NCBI GenBank assembly: GCA_949775045.1
Contig: OX459108.1
Location: 13,663,711 to 13,727,710 of the forward strand
DNA: 64,000 bases
Source: Metridium senile
Taxonomy: Eukaryota > Cnidaria > Anthozoa > Actiniaria > Metridiidae
Direction of reading: 5' to 3'
How positions within the stretch are numbered: the stretch's first letter is position 1; every line of letters starts with the position of its first letter. Of this stretch, positions 54,162 to 64,000 are shown piece after piece. Both the position numbers and the translations under genes were made by a program. The notes under the pieces were generated by a model, which was not told the origin of the DNA, ran no database searches, and saw only the letters and a program-made list of their open reading frames with translations.

Positions 54162-54689
54162 TTATTAAAAATTTAACAGGGTCTCAATATCCCGGGCAAT
54201 ATCAGTTTAATTATATAAACAGCTAAATTTTAGCAGTTTTCCAATTATCAGTTAAATCAAAAACAAAGAAATATTTATTTTCAAATTTATTACTGAATTA
54301 AAAACAAAGAAATATCAGCTATCAGTTATCCTAAAAAGACACTGAATTCTCAGTAAACAGTTCATTTTTTAGCCGTTTCTCAGTTAACAGTTATTAAACC
54401 CCATTCCGACCCTGATTTAAGATGGCGGATGAAGTAGATCACGGCTCGAATCTTTGTTTTTATCAGTAGAGGATACGGATATGAAGAACTGAATTTTTCA
54501 TATTTCAGAACGCATCACAAGATGGACATGGGTCTAACTAGCACACTAAAACAAAGCTAAAGCAGTACAAACTTCAATCATGAAACATTGTGGAGTTCGA
54601 TTCGCAAGAACTAAGAAACGTTATGATGTCAATTATTTGTAAGAGCGATGAACTGATAAGCATTGAACTGGGAGTAGAGAGTGGGGGAC

Positions 54690-54712
54690 GTGGGGGGGGG
54701 GGGGGGGGGGGG
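54690..54712. repeat. Poly-G run
   Basis: About 22 consecutive G residues. Length is uncertain because homopolymers are hard to assemble. The A-rich stretch that follows (to about 55200) produces long but meaningless open frames on the - strand. Confidence 0.8.
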
Positions 54713-55204
54713 AATGAAAAAGAAAAAGAAATTAGGTATGGATGGTGGTATATAGAATAACGGAAGAAATAAAGGAGGTGGGAAAATAAAAAAGAATGAT
54801 ATGAATAATAAAATAAAAATAATAAAAGAATGCCAGGCGAAAAAAAAAATGATAAGTAGAAAAAATGATAATGGAATAAACGGTATAGGTGTGATATAAA
54901 GATAAATGTAAAGATAAGAAAACATTGTATATAAAAAAATAATAAAAGGAAGCAGAAAAAACGATGATAAAAATATAAATAAACTGACAAAGAATAAAAA
55001 TATGGGTAAAATAGAATGAAAAATGGAAAGAATATAATAACAGACACACATGAAAAAAGGGGATGGGAGGGGGAAGAGGAATGGCGAAAGAAAAGACAAT
55101 GAGAAAAGCAAAAGGGAAATGAGAATATTGTGGTAATGATATAAATGTAGTGTGAAAAATCAGGAGCCCATGGAAAAATATAAAATAAACAATAAAAAAG
55201 ATGA

Positions 55205-55456
55205 ATAAATAAAATATTTGCCGTGAATAATAAAATATTTGCCGTGAATAATAAAAGATTTGCCGTGAATAATAAAAGATTTGCCGTGAATAATAAAAGA
55301 TTTGCCGTGAATAATAAAAGATTTGCCGTGAATAATAAAAGATTTGCCGTGAATAATAAAAGATTTGCCGTGAATAATAAAAGATTTGCCGTGAATAATA
55401 AAAGATTTGCCGTGAATAATAAAAGATTTGCCGTGAGTAATAAAGTTTTGCCGTGA
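55205..55456. repeat. 21-bp tandem repeat, about 11-12 units
   Basis: The unit is TTTGCCGTGAATAATAAAAGA, almost perfect. Because 21 is a multiple of three, repeated peptides appear on both strands, but there is no start, signal or flanking coding sequence to support a gene. It ends at CTTGTGGGCCACCGTA, the same end motif as the foldback element in copy A. Confidence 0.9.
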
Positions 55457-56064
55457 CACTTGTGGGCCACCGTATAAAACCTTCAAAAGAACAAATATAT
55501 CCAAACCACAAACAACAGTCTGCCGTGCTCCCTTGGGGCATGCTGCACAGTTTTGCAAATGGCTGACAAAGAATGATGAAAACACTAGTAAATTGGACGC
55601 GATTCTCGAGCGATTCTAGCTTCTCACTGCAAAAATCGCCTACACAGTGACTGAAAAAAAAAATTTCAGAAGTCGCATGTTATATTTAGATTCGAAAGAA
55701 AGAAAACAATCCAGGCCGGATTTGTTTAAAGTCGTAAATATACATCAAATTAATTTCAAAGGGCATTTACGAAGACACACTATGGCATTTATTTATTCGT
55801 TATCGTACTTTCCATACAAGAGGACGTCATTTCTATACTGTATTCACTCAAAGAGGTAAAAAGAGATCAAAACCTAACTATGATTGTATTACTTTTATTT
55901 TCCTATTTTACATTTTTCCTGGCGCTTTGTAGTTGTTGTTCTTGAGCCAGTGTTGAAAGCTTTGTTCTTTGTAATTTCTCAAAGTTAATTAGCATGAAAT
56001 GTGACAGGTGTTCGGCTGATAATATGCAGATGACCAAGATGTCGAACGCGGTGTCAAAACTACA

Positions 56065-57880
56065 TTACAGTGAAACTTTGTCTACTTTTACTGGACTGCC
56101 CTTGATAGGTTTCCCATCAATGAATATTTTAATTTCACCATCTGCAGAGGACTGCGATAAATCGACTTTGAAATCACCAGTGAGTACCCATGATTTACTT
56201 ATTTTTCTATTACCAAATGTAGATAAGTTAGTTTGGAAAGGGCCATTGGTCCGAATCCGATCTTTCTTTATCAATATGAGTTCACCTCTGTAGTTCTTGA
56301 CCCGTATATGAATCATATGTTGTCCGGATGATAATTTACTGAATTCCAGATCACAATTTCTAGGATCAGGGACACCGCGGTCTCTTAATTTGGCAAAATC
56401 TGGAATATTAATGAAAGAGGTTTTTTCATCGACTTCCAATTCTACCCCATCTTCTACCTCTACCTCATCATCGATATCTCTCTTTGATAGTTCAGATAAA
56501 CGCGACGACAATTGCTCCACCATTGACAAGATATCACTGGTGCTTCCCTTCGTTAGAATATTTTCAGTAAAGTGAACTGCACTTTTCAAAGCTGTCGAAT
56601 GCATCAAGAGGCCATCTTCATGTGCAGTCAACCTCTTCATCTTGAGCGCGGTTATGTTTCTTGATTCCTGTTTTAAACACATGCGCCTTTCTTCTAGAGC
56701 TTGGATTTTAGCATCAATAGTGTCATCAATCTCCTTTTCAATGGCTTCTGAATTTATTCTAATTCTCTCTTGCATATCCTTGATGGACTTCAAAGCAGAC
56801 GCGATCTTCTTTTCTGGGCTGATTGTAGATTCAATATTATGTTGAAGTACTCTTTTGTATATTTCAGCGACATCTGCATTAAATGAAAAGTGATGATCTT
56901 TGTGGTCAATAAGGGTGCAATCTTTGCAAATCAGAATTTTGCAACCTTGACAGAAAAGTTTTTGCTTTTTGCCTTTGTGTCTGTCACATAAGGTAGGTTT
57001 GTCCATGACCGGGATACCTGTGGTGATGATGTCTTCCAGTGTCATCAGATTGTGGTTTTTAAGCACTGCCATGCGGTCATGCGCTGTAATGCAAAACTCA
57101 CACACAAATCTATCACAATCAAGACATCTTGCTTTGGCTGGTGCTCTGCTGTCACAGTTGTTGCACAACAACGCAGGCTCGCCATCTTGATTGTTCTCAG
57201 CCTTGGAGAGTTCAAGGAGTGACAGATCCCTATTGATCCAAATATTAACACGGAGTGAATTTACATCTTCCACCTACAACAAACACACACAAATGTACCA
57301 GATTTAGCCACAATCATGCAATAACCAGTGGCTTTTTAGTCACCCTAAGCTGTACAATTAAAATTGCCGATGTCAACAAACCTCCTCCGATCCCCTAGGG
57401 GTAACTCGAGTTTTTACCACCATTGTCCTTGGGTTTTCTTGTGGCATGAAAAATGTGCTTGTTTTATATATAGGGAGAATGGAAAGAAGTTAATATATAT
57501 TTCTTAATCAATCGAGGTTAATCAACTCTTAATTATTCGTTATTAATCTTTCATCTTTTACTGTGAAGAAATTTCATTAACAAAATTCCAAGAGTTCAGT
57601 AATTCCGAACACCGATACAGTCTTTTTGTCATGATCGTTGTGTCATATGTAACACAGGGTCTCCAATTCGAAAGTATAACAAGTTAATACGTACCTGAAC
57701 AACCTCCCTACATTCAGGACACTCGATGGAAGACTTTCTATGTCCTTTATCCAACAAATCCTCAAGACATCGTCTGCAGTAGGTATGTAGACAAGGAAGG
57801 ATGCGAGGGTCCTGGTACTGATCCAGACAGATAGGACACGTGACATGGTCTTCGAGACCTTGGGATAACTTTGCTGCCAT
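56065..57880 (-). CDS. TRIM-like RING/B-box/coiled-coil/filamin protein, copy C, 464 aa
   Basis: Two exons on the - strand: 57880-57695 (62 codons, donor CAG|GTACGT) and 57273-56065 (acceptor TTGTTGTAG|GTGG), phase 0. The RING has C15, C18, C30, H32, C35, C38, C54, C57. B-box 1 and B-box 2 (CDRHK ... FCQGCKILICKDC ... DHKDH) keep their zinc ligands. Then come a coiled coil and a filamin-like domain ending FIDGKPIKGSPVKV. By integrity this is the best candidate for a functional member. Predicted as a cytoplasmic RING E3 ligase of the TRIM family with a TRIM45-like layout; family members elsewhere act in signalling or innate immunity, but no role can be assigned here. Confidence 0.87.
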
Positions 57881-57998
57881 AACTTGGATGCGTAGATACC
57901 TGGAGTTAACAAAGATTTTGTACATAATAAATATATGAGGTATATTAATCATTTGATGATTTTGGACCCGCGAACGAGAATGAATGGAACTGAAATCA

Positions 57999-58095
57999 CT
58001 CGAACAAGAAGAACAAGAAGAACAAGAAGAACAAGAAGAACAAGAAGAACGAGAAGAACAGGAAGAACAAGAAGAACAAGAAGAACAATTAAGAA
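57999..58095. repeat. GAAGAACAA microsatellite
   Basis: About 11 units of AGAACAAGA just upstream of the RING exon of copy C. It creates an S/C-rich open frame on the - strand that runs into the RING frame, but the acceptor before the RING ATG makes this intronic. Confidence 0.8.
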
Positions 58096-59023
58096 AAAAA
58101 GGATTTTTTACGGAGGAAGGGGAGAATTTTAGACTTTCCAACTCCACAAAAAATCGGCAATAAAAATTCACCAAGAATTTATCGATTTATTTACTATAAT
58201 TTGACTTCAAGCTAACTGGGTTACTTGTGGTCGGTAAATATTTGCACGCGGGGGGTCAACACAGTCTTTTGTCTTTGTTCCCGGAAATAGGTAGTATTCG
58301 CCGTCACGCAATATTCTTGTTATTTGAATCATAAAAGTTATCAATTTTGAGAAAAACCTTCACAGTATTAGTAAAACATTTGAACTTACAATTGATAATC
58401 ATGTTTGTTATATAGATAGATAGAAATTCTTGAGTTCAAAAAGAACGAAATTTGAATTTACGTGAATTAAAATTATTATCATTGAAATAGCGAATGCTTT
58501 CGTTAGAGAATCGAACAACAAAAGGATATATATTTTCACTTGCTCGTACAATAATAGCCTGATCTTGAACTCATGGACACTCTAAGAACTAAATTATAGT
58601 TTTTATTATTTGAATTGACAATTAAAACCAAGAAAATCGAAAACACATTGGTAGTCCCAGAAGTATTAAGGTAGTCGTCTTTCACATTGAGCCTCAATCG
58701 ATCAGTGGAACAATATTCTTTCGCCATGATATGTAAATATCAGTAATCATCGATCATGTATTTGACTGTCGTTCACATCGGTTATGTGGAATGTTATCCA
58801 GTGATGCTACAGCGAATTAGACCCGATTAGAAACGATTCTAACAAAAATTAATGCAAATTGATAAAAAAGCACCTGTACTAACTTTTGAAAACTTCTACA
58901 TCACATTGAAAGATTTTCAACTGAATACTTGATCTTATGCAATTAAATTATGATTTCAGTAATAAAGAAACCTTTCAAACATAATAATTACTCTGACTAA
59001 TTAGATTTTATAGAGAAACATAC

Positions 59024-59070
59024 CTTTTAGAGAATACGGAAATGCTGCGCTACAGTACAGAATGATGTTT
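59024..59070 (-). other. Probable non-coding first exon of TRIM copy C (3' end)
   Basis: The - strand reads TCTCTAAAAG|GTATG, equivalent to the donors at 46835 and 52064. It lies only about 150-200 bp from the start of the segment shared with the TRPA1 3' flank (from about 59215). Confidence 0.5.
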
Positions 59071-59214
59071 GTCAGTAGTCGCTGTCGATATCCAACTGCG
59101 CTATTGTGCATGTCAGTACGAGCTAGCTGCATCGTAATTTCTATTGTTTCTATGGGGCCTTGCAGACCATGGTCAAAACATATTTCAGTTTCAGTAATTT
59201 TGACTTACTGACGT

Positions 59215-59870
59215 CTCGGAATCCGATTTAGATTGACCGAATTCCGATCAAACCCGAAGTAATTCCGATCAAAATCGCTCCATCTTTTTTAGTTTCTACT
59301 TTCTACGGATTAGTTACGAAATAAGCCAAGTGAATACAGACTCGATTTCTGGTTTTATTACATTACAGTATTGGAAACTTGTTATTTTGAAATTGTGTAC
59401 AGTTGCAAACAGCTACGTAATATTTCAAATATTGTGACAAAGCGGACAAACTTTTATCCAATATTCTAATGCTGTAAATAATGATGATGAATATTTATTT
59501 TAATATAATTAAACTAAACTGAACTACTAAAATAAACAGACTTTTATTGCATGGTTGCCTACTATGTATTCATACAGGAATTTCAAAATGGAAACCTTAC
59601 CATTGCTGAATAGGAAAGAACCAGATATTGGGTCAGGGATGTCTTTATACTCTCGTTAAAAGCGCTTCTTTTTGTAATTTCACAATTAATTTTAGCCCGG
59701 CGTTAGCTTAACTAAAATATTGGCGATGTCCTTATTTATTCAGCTGCAAAGTTATAAGTGGATGTACAGTGACGTATTTTGTAATGGTTTTGCCAATCAA
59801 ACCTTGTTATTAAAAAATCATATTCAAAAAATCTTTCATGAAAATGGTTGGCAAATTCGCATCACAAAAC
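59215..59870. repeat. Left flank of the small satellite, paralogous to 18400-19790
   Basis: Matches the large array's left flank in order and orientation but lacks the two MITEs found there (18673-18880 and 18888-19198). Includes the shared words GAATTTCAAAATGGAAACCT and GATGTCCTTATTTATTCAGC. Confidence 0.85.
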
Positions 59871-60528
59871 CAACACTTGTAAACACTATGCTCACCCAAA
59901 CCAACACTTGTAAACACTACGCACACCTAGACCAGCACTTATAAACCCTATATGCCCACCTATACCAACACTTGAAACACTATATGCTCACCTATACCAA
60001 CACTTGCAAACACTATATGCTCACCTATACCAACACTTGTAAACACTATATGCTCACCTATACCAACACTTGTAAATACTATGCTCACCTATACCAACAC
60101 TTGTAAACACTATGCTCACCTATACCAACACTTGTAAACACTACGCTCACCTATACCAACACTTGTAAACACTATGCTCACCTATACCAACACTTGTAAA
60201 CACTATGCTCACCTATACCAACACTTGTAAACACTATGCTCACCTATACCAACACTTGTAAACACTACGCTCACCTATACCAACACTTGTAAACACTATG
60301 CTCACCTATACCAACACTTGTAAACACTACGCTCACCTATACCAACACTTGTAAACACTATGCTCACCTATACTAACACTTGTAAACACTATGCTCACCT
60401 ATACCAACACTTGTAAACACTATGCTCACCTATACCAACACTTGTAAACACTATGCTCACCTATACCAACACTTGTAAACACTATGCTCACCTATACCAA
60501 CTCTTGTAAACACTATGCTCACCTATAC
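59871..60528. repeat. Small 31-bp minisatellite array (about 21 units)
   Basis: Same unit as the large array. The first three or four units are diverged (CACCCAAACCAACAC, CACACCTAGACCAGCAC), while the rest are mostly the TATGCTC or TACGCTC types. The GATC and TTTTATATACAC variants common in the large array are absent, which suggests this array is closer to the ancestral state. Confidence 0.95.
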
Positions 60529-61559
60529 TTTGCATCATATACAAAGGCGAAAAGTTGCTGCAACCTGTCGTAGTAGGGACAATTTCCTTCATGTGTCTTC
60601 CAGTGGAATTGTCACAAATCGTCTTATGACGGACGAGCCATCTGTTGTGGAATTGAGACAACAAAGCCGTCTGATTTTCAGGTTGAATTCACATTAGAGA
60701 ACCAATTTACGTACGATTTGTCCGTCCACTTTAAAGGACCTATATGTAACATGCAACGACAACCAAAGACCAACCTTTTTTCAAAGAGTTTTATTGATCA
60801 GTGGTACCGTTAGTTATTAACTCTACAAGTATTGTAGTTTTTCTATAAGTTTTCTACAAGTATTGTATTTTAAAAAGCTATCAGTTTAAACCTTAAATCC
60901 AACAGAAAATTCAATGTTAAGACATGCATTTTCCAATCAATCTAACGAAGCGCTGTGAAACAAATTTGGAATACCAATGCTATATACAGAACAAATACAG
61001 TTCATAAACATCTACAATAATGCTCTCTTCTATTACATGATATGCATAAAGAGCTTTTTTCAAAAAAGTTGAATGTTAAAGCTGCAGTACCAAATAGTAC
61101 ATTCCAAGTCCGAAATGCATTGTATATGTTATTGTTAAAATTAAGCACAAGTTTAGAATTTACCGTAAATTATTTATTTTAGTGCATACTCCGACAACAA
61201 AACATTATATCAGCTCCATATAGAAAGCAAATCGATATGTACACAATGCATTTCGGCCATGGACTGCACACACCATACAGTATTTCGTATTCACAATTCA
61301 CTGAACTATCTTTTCATATTAATTTTACAAATGACATTAAAAGTTGACAAAACAAGATAGAAACAGTGATTTCTAAAAACGGCTAATCATGTAAACTGAA
61401 TATAGTAACATTCATGTTTTTATAATACCTAAGTTCGATCCCAATTTTACTCTAAATGTTTCATTAAAAACACAAATAAGAACATGGCCAATTGTACGCG
61501 ATGACAAGACTTCATAACCTCAGCTGATCCCCAAACGCGGGAACGGTGATTAATCTGAC
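60529..61559. other. Right flank of the small satellite and 3' flank of TRIM copy D
   Basis: Begins with the GTTGCTGCAACCTGTCGTAG block shared with 42165. From about 61017 it carries the TRIM 3' flank shared with 48163 and 52497. No gene seen. Confidence 0.6.
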
Positions 61560-61749
61560 TATAGTTTTACTGGACTGCCCTTGATAGGTTGCCCATCAAT
61601 GAATATCTCGATCTCACTGTCTGGAGGGGACTGCGATGAAGCGAAATTGAAATCACCAGTGATTACCCATGATTCACTTAATATTTTTCCACCACAAAAT
61701 GTAGATAAGTTAGTTTGGAAAGGGCCATTGATCCGAATCCGATCTTTCT

Positions 61750-62768
61750 TTATGAATATGGGTTCACCTGTGTAATTCTTGACACATATAAATCTATAAT
61801 ATTAACAAAAGAGGTTTCCTCATCGACTTTCAATTCTACCCCATCTTCTACCTCTACCTCGTCATCGATATCTTTCTCTGATAGTTCAGATAAACGCGAC
61901 GACAATTGCTCTATCATTGACAAAATATCACTGGTGCTTCCCTTCGTTAGAATATTTTCAGTGAATTGCACGGCACTTTTCAAAGCTGTCGAATGCATCA
62001 ATAGGCCATCTTCATGTGTAGACAGCTTCTTCATCTTGAGCGCGGTGATGTTTCTTGATTCTTGTTTTAAACTTTTACGCCTTTCTTCTAGAGCTTGAAT
62101 TTTAGCATCAATAGTGTCATCAATCTCCTTTTCAATGACTCCTGAATTTATTCTAATTCTCTCTTGCATATCCTTGACGGACTTCATAGCCGACGCGAGC
62201 TTCTTTTCTGGGCGGATTGTAGATTTAATTTCATCTTGAAGTACTCTTTTGTACTTTTCTGCGACATCTGCCATGAATGAAAAGTCATGATCTTTGTGGT
62301 CAATAAGGGTGCAATCTCTGCAAATCAGAATTTTGCAATCTTGACAAAAAAGTTTCTGTTTTTCTCCTTTGTGTCTGTCACATAAGGTCGGTTTATCCAT
62401 AGTCGGGATACCTGTGGACTTGATCTCTGCCAGTGTCATCAATTGGTGGTTTTTAAGCACTGCCATACGGTCATGCGCTGTAATGCAGTATTCACACACA
62501 AATCTTTCACAATCGAAACATCTTGCTTTGGCTGGTTCTTTGCTGTCACAGTTGTTGCACAACAACGCAGGTTCGCCATCTTGATTGTTCCCAGCCTTGG
62601 ACAGTTCAAGGAGTGAAACACTTCTATTGATCCAAATATTAACACGGAGTGAAGTTACATCTTCCACCTGAAACAAACACACACAAAAAACATGAAAAAA
62701 TTAACAGCAGCGCAATATCCATATTGCTATGGCCTCTTCTTCTTGTACCTACACAGATCTAGATTACG

Positions 62769-62799
<31 letters not shown>

Positions 62800-63482
62800 A
62801 AAAAAAACGTATAATTTAATAAAAACAACAAGTGCATCCCGGCCCGGTCTTTTATATATGGGAGGCCCCTCCCTAGGAATTGTCTGGGTACGATTTTCAC
62901 GCTTGAGCATTAAAAAGATACCAATTTTATCACAAGCATGCAAAAACCAGTGGCATTTTAGTGCCAAATTACCGATGACAACCCCCGTCCCCCTTCACCT
63001 CCCACTTCTCCTCCACCATCTCCCGTTACACTTCCCCCGCCCCCAGGTGTAAATCGAGTGTTTATCACTCTGCCTTTTGTGCTACCTGTGTGTTGAATGT
63101 TTTGCTTGGTAGGAGGAGAAAGGTTAATACTTGTTAATCATTCGTTGTTAATCTTTTTCTTTTACTCAGAAGAAATAAATATTATTAAATGTCCAAGATT
63201 TCAGTAAGTTAAAACACCGATACAGTCTATTTGTCATGATCATTATGTCACATGGAACAAAGGAACCCCAATTCGAAATTATAACAAGTTACGTACCTGA
63301 ACAACTTCCCTACATTCAGGACACTCGATGGAAGATTTTCTATGTCCTTTATCCAACAAATCCTCAAGACATCGTCTGCAGTAGGTATGTAGACAGGGAA
63401 GGATGCGAGGGTCCTGGTACTGATCCAGACAGATAGGACACGTGACATGGTCTTCGAGACCTTGGGATAACTTTGCTGCCAT
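61750..63482 (-). CDS. TRIM-like copy D, truncated, RING/B-box/coiled coil only (367 aa)
   Basis: Exon 1 is 63482-63297 (62 codons, all RING ligands, donor CAG|GTACGT). Exon 2 is 62667-61750 (acceptor TTTCAG|GTGG). Both B-boxes are complete (FCQDCKILICRDC ... DHKDH) and the coiled coil is open. After FVNIID the frame runs into a short new tail (LYVSRITQVNPYS) because, compared with copy B, 88 bases (B positions 49020-49107) are missing. That deletion removes the start of the filamin-like domain and shifts the frame; the remaining domain sequence continues out of frame to about 61570. The product would be a RING/B-box protein without its C-terminal domain. It could be a dominant-negative-like variant or a decaying gene. 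Confidence 0.8.
62768..62812. repeat. AAC microsatellite with poly-A end
   Basis: About 13 AAC units then an A run, in the intron between the two coding exons of copy D. The other copies lack it. Confidence 0.8.
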
Positions 63483-64000
63483 AACTTGGTTACCTAGATA
63501 CCTGGAGCAAACAAAAAGTGGTATGTAATAAATAAATGATCTGTAACAAATAAATGAGTGTTTTAAATTATTCCATTTCATTAATTTTTTTTTATTTCGG
63601 ACACGCGCACGAAAAGAATCGGAACTGGGATCACTCTAGGCATGAATATGGTTACAAAAGAAACGAATAATGAATTTTAATAATTATTTATTATTTATTT
63701 AATTAATTATTATATATATATATATATATTTATTATTTATTTATTTTATATTAAAATATAGATATTTTTTCACATCAAAATGAATCAAGAAACTTATTTA
63801 TTATTTAGTTAATTATTATATATATATTTATTTATTATTTATTTATCTTATATTAAAATATAGATATTTTTTCACATCAAAATGAATCAAGTAACTTAAT
63901 GCTAAGCGTGGTCGGTAAATATTTGCACCCGGGGTCACCACATCTTTTATCTTTATTCTCGGAAGAGGGGAGTATCCATCGTCACGTAATATTAATGAAA
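63483..64000 (-). other. First intron of TRIM copy D, cut by the window edge
   Basis: Contains the acceptor before the RING exon, the empty site for the foldback element (about 63630), an AT/ATTT-rich stretch and a partial tandem duplication of roughly 100 bp (AAAATATAGATATTTTTTCA occurs at about 63750 and 63855). The conserved upstream block begins at about 63898. The non-coding first exon should lie beyond 64000. Confidence 0.6.

Noticed and set aside
54574..55585. Open frames of 160-298 codons on the - strand with repeated FIIHGKS or YYSRQI peptides
   Set aside because: They combine the 21-bp tandem repeat with A-rich low-complexity sequence; all three frames are open together, there is no homology and no splice context.
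57629..58174. Upstream-extended RING frame of copy C with an SCSSCSS-rich N-terminus
   Set aside because: The extension is the GAAGAACAA microsatellite in antisense. The splice acceptor before the RING ATG is conserved in all copies, and the other copies lack the extension.

Overview
The window is eukaryotic DNA: a gene with about 20 GT-AG introns, much non-coding sequence, very large simple-repeat and minisatellite arrays, foldback/MITE elements, a BEL/Pao LTR retrotransposon and a tandem TRIM gene family. The mix of a TRPA1-type ankyrin TRP channel, an expanded RING/B-box/filamin TRIM family, BEL/Pao and many short inverted-repeat elements suggests an invertebrate metazoan, probably marine and most plausibly a cnidarian. 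That placement is inference; no marker gene in the window settles it.

Layout. (1) 1-17847, + strand: one TRPA1-like cation channel gene. I reconstructed 21 coding exons (625-17847) in which every junction keeps frame, giving 1263 aa: 17 ankyrin repeats, six membrane segments, a pore loop and a C-terminal coiled coil. At least eight introns are filled with simple repeats, including about 1.85 kb of uninterrupted CCTG in intron 13. (2) 17848-19790: 3' flank with a degenerate repeat that looks copied from the end of the coding sequence, then MITEs. (3) 19791-42140: an array of about 500 units of a 31-bp minisatellite, interrupted by a 6.64-kb BEL/Pao element (21867-28506) with identical LTRs, one intact 1994-codon gag-pol frame on the - strand and a 6-bp target duplication. 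The array holds two blocks of about 5.55 kb that match at an offset of 5,629 bp. (4) 42141-64000, - strand: four tandem TRIM-like genes (A 42386-44389, B 48740-50748, C 56065-57880, D 61750-63482), each with a RING exon and a long B-box/coiled-coil/filamin exon. A and C are open throughout, B is frameshifted, and D has lost its filamin domain through an 88-bp deletion. Copies A-C have a recognisable non-coding first exon 1-2.5 kb upstream.

How it fits together. The flanks of the big satellite and of a small satellite at 59871-60528 are homologous on both sides. A unit of left flank + satellite + TRIM gene was therefore duplicated, and the array beside copy A then grew (or the one beside D shrank) by more than 20-fold. 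Comparing the TRIM copies gives natural empty sites for a 1.57-kb foldback element (6-bp target duplication) and a 352-bp hAT-like MITE (8-bp target duplication). The TRIM proteins would be RING ubiquitin ligases. The channel would be a chemo-, thermo- or mechanosensory cation channel. Nothing in the sequence links the two functionally.
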